DNA of 64,000 nucleotides, from NCBI RefSeq assembly GCF_040581485.1, contig NC_090129.1:9410501-9474500 (forward strand), given 5' to 3'. Origin of the DNA: Linepithema humile. Taxonomy: Eukaryota > Arthropoda > Insecta > Hymenoptera > Formicidae. Below are positions 1 to 9,168 of this stretch, one piece after another. Positions within the stretch are counted from its first letter, which is position 1, and each line of letters starts with the position of its first letter. The translations under genes were made by a program, and so were the position numbers. The notes beneath the pieces are model-generated. The model had not been told where the DNA came from. It saw nothing but the letters and a program-made list of their open reading frames with translations, and searched no databases.

Positions 1-52
1 TTCTAACCTCATCTCTGTTTTAAGAAATTCTTCACGCTTGTATTTCTTTTAG

Positions 53-486
53 GATAATAAAAGAACAGGACACCAAGGTACCAAATGCTGCTATCTTTAC
101 AGTTAACAAAGAGGATCACACTCTCGGAAACATGATTCGCAAGTAAGCATATGAATACTTTATCTTCTTTGGATAGCTAATTAGTTATTGCTTTCAATTC
201 TATAGCCAATTACTGAAGGATCCTCAAGTATTATTTGCTGGTTACAAAGTCCCTCATCCACTGGAACATAAGTTTGTTATTAGGATACAGACAACATCGG
301 ATTATACTCCTCATGAAGCTTTTATGCATGCTATTACTGATTTGATTGCAGAGCTGTCATTGTTTGAAGAACGTTTTAAGGTATGTGCTTATGATACAGA
401 ATATGAAAGCAGTATTATATGCATATTATTATAACATCAATTTATTTTAGGAGGCGATTAAAGAAAAAAAGGAAGGTTTGGATTAA
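53..486 (+). CDS. Rpb11: DNA-directed RNA polymerase II subunit RPB11 (POLR2J), 3' exons, 5' end off window
   Basis: Three exons are visible: 53-142, 206-380 and 451-486, with GT-AG introns and a TAA stop at 484-486. They encode about the last 100 residues of a family protein that is usually about 117 residues long. Recognisable stretches are DTKVPNAAIFTVNKEDHTLG, LLKDPQVLFAGYKVPHPLEH and the C-terminal helix ITDLIAELSLFEERFK. RPB11 pairs with RPB3 as the alpha-like heterodimer that nucleates assembly of RNA polymerase II in the nucleus. The first visible exon begins after an acceptor AG at 51-52 in phase 1, so the start codon lies to the left of the window. No canonical AATAAA lies close behind the stop. 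Identity is very secure. Confidence 0.96.
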
Positions 487-880
487 ATTGCCAAACTCAA
501 TATATCCGTACATTCTATAGTTTGCAGAATTTTTTATATCTTCGATTTAATTTGTATAAAGTAATTAATATATTTACATTGAGACATATTACAAATGCCA
601 TTAGGAAAAGATAATCAATCATGTATGTTCGAAAAAGTGAATCAGCTCAGAATAATTTGCAAAATAGCTTTGTAAATTAGTTCAAACATGTTTAACTATT
701 GTAATAACAATTGAATCTTGGAACAGATTTCACTTTTGTAAATATTTTAAATATAAGTATTTTGTATGTTGAAAAATGCGTTATTTATGTGTCGTTATTT
801 GTTTTTACCCATTATTAATCAAGTATAAAGCAACTTCCTCAACACTTAGCTATAAAGAGAAAATTATCTATTGACAAGTT
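487..880. other. RPB11 3' flank, AT-rich, no gene seen
   Basis: This AT-rich stretch carries the RPB11 3' UTR and intergenic DNA. I see no coding exon and no convincing poly(A) hexamer, only AATATA-like variants. Confidence 0.6.
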
Positions 881-1028
881 ACCAACCAGTGCTCTTTTAC
901 CATCCCGGAAAATGGATGTGGCCATGTGGTTGCAGGCAGGCTGTAAAATGGATGTACGTGCCGCTAGTGTACGGCCTAGAAAAAGCGTCTTACGAAAAAC
1001 GGCAGCGTGGCTCCTCTCAGGTTTCTCT
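881..1028 (+). repeat. Dispersed repeat, copy 1 (modules A and B, same orientation)
   Basis: Module A (881-942) is closely similar to 6853-6914 on the same strand. Module B (941-1028) is closely similar to 6753-6840 but there in reverse complement. Both modules contain the core AAAATGGATG. An open frame of 66 codons crosses the unit, but the second locus does not preserve it because module B is inverted, so I do not call a gene. The other copy sits directly upstream of DDX47, so this could be a transposed promoter segment or a non-autonomous element. Confidence 0.7.
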
Positions 1029-2245
1029 CTTGTACAATCATTTTCTTTCTTTCAATGGAAAAAGGATTTAAAGAATGTTGTGAAATAAAATACATTGTTT
1101 GTCGAGAAAAGATTTTAATAAAACCAAATACAATATAATAATAGTATACAATAAATAATATTGAATTTAGAAAACATATACAATGAAGAAGAAATATATA
1201 CAACAATGCTGCATACAGATGCAATAATGTGATATACATACATATATATGTAATACAATATACAATTATATAATATAATATATAATATACAATATAATAT
1301 ACAATATATTAATACAATATTTTGTACAAATGAGAAAAAGATTTTTACAAGTTTACAATATTTAAGAGAAATGTTCCAGTGGCAATATATTTAAGAATTA
1401 ATTATTATTAAAGATGTGATGTTTTCTATGAAAATAATATTTTTAATATTACATAATAAAGATTAAAATTTACTTCGCGGAAATTTAAAACTAAAATTTG
1501 CTTTTATTAAACGACGATATTAAATATTTGCAAAAATAATTGGATATATAAATTTACCACAGTTTCCAGACATTATATTTATGAATATTAAAAAATTATT
1601 TTGTTCATATATTTTCGGAGATTGAGACATATCCAGCCATTGGGACATTTAGCTTATTACAATTTTTCTTAATATATTATCTTATATTCCATCGAAATGA
1701 TATACAAGATAATACAAAATGAAAATAATATGTCAATATGTCAATAATATGTCAATAAAATCATTTAAACGTTTAAAAGTTTTATGTATAATGCAAAATA
1801 CTTTAGTTAAAAAAAGTTGAACAATACAATTTTTAATTTATAATCGAAAGTATCTCTTATAATTCAAAAAGTAGTAATATTTTATTAGTGAAATTTATTA
1901 ATCTAAACATTTAAACATCTAAACGTTCAAACTTTTTCATAATTTACGCAAGAAACATCTTCCGTTTTTTGAAAGAGAATCTTGCTGTTTGCCCACCCGA
2001 AGTTTTATCATTATTTTTGTCATCAATAAACTACAAACTAACTGCCAAAGCAGAAGTTCCAAAGTTTATCGACAGCAAAGAATTAAAAAAAAAAATACAA
2101 TATAGAAGTGATAAAAAGTTTTAAAATCCTACCTACCTACCCAAAAACTTTATCTAGTAGAAAATCCTACCTAATTAGAAATTCTATACCTAAGAGTTCG
2201 TACAAAAAATCTTAAATGGATAAGATTTAATGAGATTGAATCGCG
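1029..2245. other. AT-rich intergenic, no gene seen
   Basis: Very AT-rich, with simple TA/ATA-rich tracts at about 1230-1320. No reading frame with coding character was found on either strand. Confidence 0.6.
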
Positions 2246-2249
2246 GAAC

Positions 2250-2715
2250 CGTTTGGAAGTTTTTCGCGGAATCGTTTGGGAATTTTTTTCGCGATATGCT
2301 TAGCGCAGAGCTCAGCTCAGTTACTGCCATTTACATCTAAAATTCGGAAGGGAATTTTTCGCAGGATGCTTTAGCGCAGAGCTCGGCTCAGTTACCGCCA
2401 TTTGCATCTGAAATTCGGGAGGAAGTTTTTCGCAGGATGCTTTAGCGCAGAGCTCGGCTCAGTTACCGCCATTTGCATCTGAAATTCGGGAGGGAGTTTT
2501 TCGCAGGATGCTTTAGCGCAGAGCTCGGCTCAGTTACCGCTATTTGCATCTGAATTTCGGGAGGGAGTTTTCCGCAGAATGCTTTAGCGCAGAGCTTGGC
2601 TCAGTTACCGCTATTTGCATCCAAAATCTGAGAGCTACTACCTTGGTGTTTCTCACAAGACGCTAGCGCAGAGCTCAGCTCAGTTTCCGCTAGTTGCGTC
2701 CGAAATTTTTGTTGA
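2250..2715. repeat. 71-bp minisatellite, five regular copies plus one diverged copy
   Basis: The anchor GCGCAGAGCT recurs at 2303, 2374, 2445, 2516 and 2587, exactly 71 bp apart. A diverged sixth copy has its anchor at 2666 (79 bp). Each unit holds TTACCGCCATTTGCATCT or a variant, so an octamer-like ATTTGCAT and a GCCAT core recur with the period. Middle copies are nearly identical while the edge copies have decayed, which is typical of a tandem array kept similar by unequal exchange or slippage. No spacers, leader or cas genes occur, so it is not a CRISPR. Confidence 0.9.
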
Positions 2716-2823
2716 TAGTCGATCATTATTCAATGATCAATCGTATCAACGTTGTTTCGAGATCTGTGCTCGACCATCATCGACGGGACCACGAATTTCG
2801 AATTTCCGCGCTCAACCATGGGA

Positions 2824-3055
2824 TCAACACTAGAACTACCGACGATTAACATATACCAATTTTTATTTCTTTTTTCTTTCTTTTTAAAAGGTGATAAAGA
2901 GAAAAAGTACATTAATCAATTTAATTATTTAACACAATGCAACACAAGTCACAGAAAAAAATCTCAAAAAATACATTATAAATTTAAATAATTATTCTAA
3001 AATGAATAAACTGGTCATTTTGACCGCTTTGATAATTCTAGTGTTCTAGTGTTAA
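2824..3055. mobile_element. piggyBac-like MITE with TTAA-type ends
   Basis: The left end reads TCAACACTAGAACTACC. The right end, in reverse complement, reads TTAACACTAGAA followed by a second AACACTAGAATTATC. This is a terminal inverted repeat around AACACTAGAA, with a TTAA at the right junction (3052-3055) and a one-base variant TCAA at the left. The interior of about 200 bp is AT-rich and non-coding. TTAA target sites are the hallmark of piggyBac elements. The assignment rests on these ends only. Confidence 0.5.
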
Positions 3056-3410
3056 GCCATAGGACCACGGATGCATGAGTAAGCTAGGAAAGATTGCGAA
3101 GAAATTGACGTATAGCAAGAATAAATATATATTTCAAAATTGTAAATAAATTGTTAATAAAAAATGCACTCTTTTTTTATTAGATAAATTATTTCAAATA
3201 TACCATAATTCATTAATATATTTACATTTGTGTAAAAGAGTTTTCTTTTTCATTTTTAATTTAAATTTGTGATACATTTGTGGTACATATGTATTTAAAA
3301 ATTTTCTTACTTTTGCTTTTCAACGCCAATTTATAATATTTAATCCTGGAAAGATATAAAAAGATAAATCACTTACCGTAGGAAAGGAAGAAATGAAAGT
3401 ACACATTTAC
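3056..3410. other. AT-rich intergenic, no gene seen
   Basis: AT-rich sequence between two MITE-like elements. No coding or RNA feature was recognised. Confidence 0.55.
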
Positions 3411-3855
3411 ACACAGAAAAGGAATTTTGCTATCGCAATAAAATGTTGCTATTGCATGTTAAATATGTTAGCAATAAAATTTTGCTACTGTAACTACTTT
3501 TACAGATTATTCGATATGCAACAAATCTGTTTTGTTAAAAAAATCGACAAATTTTTGAAATGAGAAAACAAGTTAAAATTCGCTGTTACAACAAAATAAT
3601 TTATTTTTAATAAATTTATTTTACTATTGCAATGAAATTGTCGCCATTAATACAAATTTTGAAAGTAAGATAAAAATAAATTTCTTATTATATATTAGCA
3701 ATATAATTTGCAGATTTAACAAAACTAATTTTGGTAAATAAAATTATTATCTATAACAAATCTCTTTGCTGTTCAAATAATAATTAACTGTAAGAAATTT
3801 TGCTACGATAGCTTATATAAAATTTACTGCGGCAGCAAATACTTTTTTTCCATGT
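3411..3855. mobile_element. Possible MITE with imperfect terminal inverted repeats
   Basis: The left end ACACAGAAAAGGAATTTTGC resembles the reverse complement of the right end, ACATGGAAAAAAAGTATTTG. The interior has several inverted and direct copies of a TTTGCTAT/ATAGCAAA-like word. I could not define a target-site duplication, so the superfamily is left open. It could instead be a degenerate low-complexity stretch. Confidence 0.35.
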
Positions 3856-4005
3856 ATTAACCAGTTTTATCTTTTATTTTATGTATAATCTTTTTTTTTA
3901 AATATTTTTTTTTCTTCTATTTTTTCTCATATAAAAAAATATAAATAAATATATAAACATATATAAATATATAAACATAAATACATTATTCAGAATAAAA
4001 ATATA

Positions 4006-4230
4006 TTAGGTTATTTAAAAAATTTGTAATAATTTTTATAATAAAATTGAAAACAATTTTTATATGTTTAGAGTCATCTTTGTTCAGTAATATATGCACC
4101 ATTGTTTTTGACAACTTTTGGCCATCTTTAACAATTTGTGCATACATTATTAAATAAAGATATATAAACACATAAAAATTGTTTTCCATTCTGTGATAAA
4201 AAAATTCTACAAACTCTCTGAATAATTCAA
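4006..4230. mobile_element. mariner-like MITE flanked by TA
   Basis: The left end begins TTAGGTTATTTAAAAAATTT and the reverse complement of the right end begins TTGAATTATTCAGAGAGTTT. Both are followed by GTA and T-rich sequence and both are preceded by TA (4004-4005 and 4231-4232). TTAGGTT at the tip and a TA target are characteristic of mariner elements. The 225-bp body is too short for a transposase. A 67-codon minus-strand frame inside it is not conserved in any way I can recognise and is not called. Confidence 0.6.
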
Positions 4231-4854
4231 TATATTTTGTTCTGATCTGTCAATCATGAAATACATTTAGGAAATATTCCAGGATTAAATATTCATCAAC
4301 GCATCTAAGTCCTAGCCTATCCATTTTAAGATAATGGATCGAAGAAATAGTGTACCTTTTATAATTTTATTCAAAGTATTCTGGTGTATGATTATATTTT
4401 TAATATTATATGATTAATATTTAATATATATGGATTCAAAGGGCTATTAGGCTGATGAAAGTTGTTTCAACTTCGGGCTCAATCAAAATCAAAATTAGAA
4501 ACACTTTGCTTTTTTTTAATGTACAACGCATTTTGCAGGTTACATATTTTTTAACAATTTTTATAATTATAATCTAGTATAATATGTATCTTTTCTAGAT
4601 ATATATAATAATATTGGTAACACATAATTAAATTTAATATAAATTAACTAAAAAAATAAGTACTTCGTTCTTTTAAAAACAAATGCACGTACAACTCAAA
4701 ATACTTTTAAAAAATACGAGAGAATAAAATTTTGATATAACTACTATAAGGCAATAAAAATTATACGACCTGCAAAGTGTCTCGCGTTTATATATTTTTA
4801 CACCATTATTGGATCCATTATCTTAATAATAAAAGACAAATTAAACTAACTCAC

Positions 4855-5298
4855 CGATCGATGCGCAGCAGCGGAGTTGTCGTTCTGTTGATCTGCATAG
4901 TTGATCTGTAAAACACGAAATAAATCAAAATTATAGCAGCGTTCACGATATGAAATATTTGTGAAATCATAAAAAATATTGAGTACATTGAACTTTTAAT
5001 TCGTTTTCTAAGCAAATATGTAATAAAAGAATTATTAAAAAAGTTTAATTATTTAAATAAAAAGTAAAAAAATATGCCAATAAATTTTAATAATGATAAA
5101 TATTAACTAATGTAAATATTTTGTCTTTCAAATATTTTAATGTACAATATTTTCAACAAATAAATGAATTATTGCTTACCGTAAAGTTGCTCCGCCGGCG
5201 CCCGATGCTCCTCCTGAGCCTCCTCCTCCTCCTCTCAGTGGTCCTTCGAAGCACTCACATTGAATCACACGCGTTCGCAGCGCATGCATTGCTCGCAT
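4855..5298 (-). CDS. Putative spliced orphan transcript, two short exons
   Basis: On the minus strand a GC-rich exon (5180-5298) opens with an ATG at 5298. It runs through a Gly-rich stretch (GPLRGGGGGSGGASGAGG) and ends at a strong donor (GTAAGC). A second segment, 4855-4905, is bounded by an acceptor (TTTTACAG) and a donor (GTGAGT), and the joined frame stays open for 56 codons. I do not recognise the peptide. No third exon could be identified before the RPB11 gene, so this may be a 5' UTR or a non-coding RNA rather than a protein gene. Confidence 0.3.
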
Positions 5299-6310
5299 GC
5301 GTACCTGAATACGAAAATCGCGCGATACTTAGAACGGCACTCCCGACATCACAGGCGAATCGAACCGAATTGTCCAAGCTGTGACGTTACGCGCGAATTC
5401 TGTCCGCGTTTCAGACGACCACATTTACCAATTGGGGCACGATTCTCTCAAAACAGAAGGCAAAGATAAGCTCGAAGAAGATGAGGTGATTAATCATCCA
5501 ATCAACCGACTAGATACAAGACATCTGAAAAGCAATCGGTAGCGTTTGACTAACTCCGGTAGCCGTCCTCGACTACCTTCGACAGTCCGGCTATCTGTAC
5601 AACTAGCGCGCTGCACGTAGAACCGAAGATTGCCCTGCCGTAGTGGAGATTTTATGATTGAAACCGACCTTTCCCTCCACCGAGCCAAGCCTAAAGTCAA
5701 AAAAAATCGTGTCCCAATATTTGTCATACAGCAAAAATGCGTTCATCTATAGATTCGCTATAACTCTCGGCATTAACGGCACTCCCGACGCGCATTTTAT
5801 ATAATTGCAAAATTACGGCGGAATGATATTACAATATGATTACATGATATTTTAGACGACACTCCCGACGCGTATTTTGTCATATTAGGACAAAAGTAAA
5901 ACTCGTATATCGCTCGCACGGAATACGCGTTCGACACCCCATCGCGTACGCAACAGGTAACGATTGGGAGGGGGAGGAAGGTGGAAAATTGTAAGGAGTA
6001 ATAAGAATTGAAGTAGGGGGATAACGCGCCGATACGCGAAACGGTCTGTCTCGTTCAAGTGCCGCCGTGCGAATAGTAAAATCCAGCTCAAGCTCAAGGA
6101 TAAGGTCAAATTGGGAAAAGTACTATTTGGAAGGAGTAGGGAAAGGAATGTATACATGCCGATCAGTGTGTGCAAGAGAGAAAGTGTGAGAGTGAGGAAG
6201 AGAGGATATAAAGTACGTAGGTCACAGAGCGAACGTAAACAATCCCACCGAACCCCCCCCCCCCTCCCTGCCGTGAATCAGCGTCGACATTCCTAATATG
6301 ATATATCATA
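5299..6310. promoter_or_regulatory. CpG-rich block, possible promoter region
   Basis: This block stands out from AT-rich surroundings by its CpG content. It contains three copies of CACTCCCGAC (near 5337, 5779 and 5858) and a C-homopolymer near 6255. It lies immediately upstream of the putative minus-strand exon at 5180-5298 and could be its promoter. No conserved coding exon was found in it. Confidence 0.35.
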
Positions 6311-6752
6311 TTTTCCACATTATAAGATATTCTTTGGCGTTCAGAATTTTAATTTTGATAAATAATTTACTATTTTATTTTTTGCTTACTATCGTATTTT
6401 GTATCGTATCGTATTTTCAAAATTTTTATCTGTAGATTTGTCAGCGTAATCCAATATAAAAATTAATTTTACTTGATTAAAATTCCGCGTTTTAAAGGTA
6501 TGCCATATGGTACCCGTTCATTTAAAAAAATTATTATTTTATAAAAATTAATAAAAAAATAAAGTTCCGACGCTTGCGTTTTAAATCTGGTGGTATGCAC
6601 GATAGGTAGAACGTTGTTCGTTTTAGTTGCATTTCTAGCTTATTTATTTTTCTTAAATATAACAAATGTAAATGATAATAATATTAATGATGTTATTATT
6701 ACTCTTTGATTTTTTAAATGTTTCTTTATTTTTCTCTAATGTATGTATCATC
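6311..6752. other. AT-rich intergenic, no gene seen
   Basis: AT-rich sequence upstream of the second dispersed repeat. I see no gene in it. Confidence 0.5.
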
Positions 6753-6914
6753 AGAGAGAAACCTGAGAGGCCACGCTGCCGTTTTTCGTAAGACGTTTTT
6801 TCTAGGCTGTACACTAGCGGCGCGTACATCCATTTTACAGCCACGGACATGAACCAACCAGGGCTCTTTTACCATCCCGGAAAATGGATGTGGCCATGTA
6901 GTTCCAGGCAGGCT
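6753..6914. repeat. Dispersed repeat, copy 2 (module B inverted, module A direct), at the DDX47 promoter
   Basis: Bases 6753-6840 are the reverse complement of module B at 941-1028. Bases 6853-6914 repeat module A of 881-942 in direct orientation. The block ends about 100 bp before the DDX47 start codon. It contains CCCGGAAAATGG and GGCCATG words resembling ETS and YY1/Pho-type core promoter motifs, so it may act as the DDX47 promoter. That role is inference. Confidence 0.65.
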
Positions 6915-7017
6915 TCTTGCGTCTCAAAACTGGCGTTACTTGCTCCAGCTACTTTGACAACTTTATAATTAATGGTGAATTTTTCAATAAAAAGATTTGT
7001 GTGTAAACGTGGATAAC

Positions 7018-9163
7018 ATGGATAGCATGCAGTCAAAAACTTCAACTGAAGATATCGATGATGGAGATAACACTGAAAAAGTTGAACTTACTTGGAAAGA
7101 CTTAGTAAGTACTGAGAATTATAATAAAAAATGTAATGTTCAATTATAAATTAAAATATAACCTCAAATAAAGTTACACATGTGTTGTCAGTCATACTTT
7201 GTAGATACTTGTAAAAGAATATTATTAAATTAATAATTATAATTAAAAAATTTTAAGATAGACAAGTGAAATTTATAATTATTGTTTAACATTAAAAAAG
7301 TATTTCGCGTGGCACAATTAATGTTAGGTTAAGTTAGGTTAGATTGTGTGCTACATAGAGTAAGCTATAAACATTTCTTACTAATCTTCTGACAATACAC
7401 TTTACATAAGTTATAAATAATTGCTATTGCAGGGACTTGTAGATGCACTTTGCAAAACGTGTCTTGATTTAAAATGGAAAGAACCGACTAAAATCCAACG
7501 GGAAGCTATTCCTTTAACGCTTGAAGGTAATTACACATTAAATGATTTAATTACAATTATTTTTTAGAAAGTGACATTTATTTTTTCATTGACAGGGAAG
7601 GATGTGATAGGATTAGCAGAGACTGGATCTGGGAAAACTGCTGCTTTTGCATTACCCATACTGCAAGCATTATTAGAGCATCCTCAGAGATATTTTGCTC
7701 TCGTATTGACGCCTACAAGGGAATTAGCACTCCAAATTTCAGAGCAATTTGAAGCACTAGGTAATAATTACTTATCTTATTCGTGTAGTGTTCAAATTTT
7801 ACATCATATTGTGTATGTTTAGGTGCCAGTATCGGTGTGAAGTGTGTAGTATTAGTAGGCGGGATGGACATGCATGCACAGGCCTTAATATTGGAGAAAA
7901 AGCCCCATATCATTATCGCCACACCTGGAAGATTGGTCGATCATTTGGAGAATACAAAAGGCTTTAATTTAAAACAGTTGAAATTTTTGGTAATTATATA
8001 AGTCCACATAAGTTTTGATAATTGAATCAATTCTAATCTCACCTGATTTTAGGTCATGGACGAGGCCGATCGTATCCTGAATATGGATTTCGAGGTAGAA
8101 CTTGATAAAATTCTCAGAGTGATACCACGGGAAAGAAGGACATTGCTATTTTCCGCGACCATGACTAAAAAGGTACAGAAACTGCAGCGTGCGTCCTTAC
8201 GAAATCCTGTGAAAGTCGAAGTGTCCACCAAGTACCAAACTGTGGAAAAACTGCAACAATATTACGTATTTATACCAGTGAAATTCAAGGTATGAAATTA
8301 ACAATCTAATCTAAATTGACTTGGTTGCTTAAATCTTGAAAAAATTGTATGAATTAATTATCTGCATATAAAAAATTAATTGTGGCAGGACGTGTATCTG
8401 GTACATATCTTAAACGAACTGGCAGGCAACAGCTTCATGATATTTTGCGGAACCTGCAATAACACCGTGAGGACCGCTTTATTGTTGCGAAATTTGGGAT
8501 TCACGGCGGTTCCCTTGCACGGGCAAATGTCGCAGAACAAGAGAATAGCCGCGCTCACGAAATTCAAGGCGAAAAACAGATCCATATTAATTTCGACGGA
8601 CGTAGCTAGCAGGTTTGTTCGTAATCTAAATACCAAAGATGCCGTTGAATATTAAACATTACCATATAAATTTTGAATATTTTCTTTTTACACAGAGGTC
8701 TCGACATTCCGCATGTAGATATCGTGATCAATTTCGACATCCCTACACACAGCAAAGATTACATACACAGAGTGGGTCGAACTGCGCGTGCTGGTCGATC
8801 GGGCCGCTCCATCACTTTTGTCACACAATACGACGTCGAGCTGTATCAGCGAATAGAGCAGTTGATATCGAAACAGCTGCCGTTATATCCTACGGAAGAG
8901 GAGGAGGTAATGTTACTGCAAGAAAGAGTGAGCGAAGCGCAGAGAATAGCAAAAACGGTAAGTGTAAGTTTAAAACGAGCGATTTGACGATGCAGATGGT
9001 TGTATGTAAATGTTGTGTGACTTTTTAGGATATGAGAAATATAGAAGATAGCAAGAAGTCGCATAAACGGAAGCGCGGCGGCGACAACGAAGACGACGAC
9101 ACGGAACAGTTTATTGGGGTGAGAAAAAGATTGAAAGTGAAAAGCAAAAGAAAGAAACATTAA
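7018..9163 (+). CDS. DDX47: DEAD-box RNA helicase DDX47 (yeast Rrp3 family)
   Basis: Eight exons: 7018-7104, 7433-7526, 7596-7760, 7823-7989, 8053-8289, 8389-8612, 8696-8957 and 9029-9163. They give 456 residues, against about 455 in the human protein. Helicase motifs in order: motif I AETGSGKT (about 68-75), PTRELA, the TPGR motif, DEAD (174-177), SAT (205-207), then STDVASRGLDIP and HRVGRTARAGRSG (about 349-361). The tail is basic (RKRLKVKSKRKKH), suggesting nucleolar targeting. The family is an ATP-dependent helicase needed for 18S rRNA maturation in the small-subunit processome. The start is the first ATG of an open first exon and gives the expected length. A poly(A) hexamer AATAAA overlaps the stop codon. 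The gene is convergent with CNOT3. Identity is secure. Confidence 0.96.
7324..7344 (+). repeat. Short TTAGG-like tract in DDX47 intron 1
   Basis: Degenerate copies of TTAGGT and TTAAGT follow one another here. TTAGG is the usual insect telomere repeat. A tract this short may be an interstitial relic or chance. Confidence 0.4.
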
Positions 9164-9168
9164 ATAAA
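9163..9168 (+). terminator. DDX47 poly(A) signal overlapping the stop codon
   Basis: The sequence TAAATAAA contains both the TAA stop (9161-9163) and the canonical AATAAA hexamer (9163-9168). If it is used, the 3' UTR is only about 20-30 nt. Further AATAAA hexamers near 9330 and 9780 offer longer alternatives. Confidence 0.6.

Noticed and set aside
871..1071. Small plus-strand frame in dispersed repeat copy 1
   Set aside because: The second copy has module B inverted, so the frame is not preserved and coding selection is not supported.
2250..2715. CRISPR array
   Set aside because: It is a head-to-tail tandem repeat without unique spacers, in a eukaryotic genome.
3986..4189. 67-codon minus-strand frame in the mariner-like MITE
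   Set aside because: It is AT-rich sequence inside a short non-autonomous element with no transposase motif.
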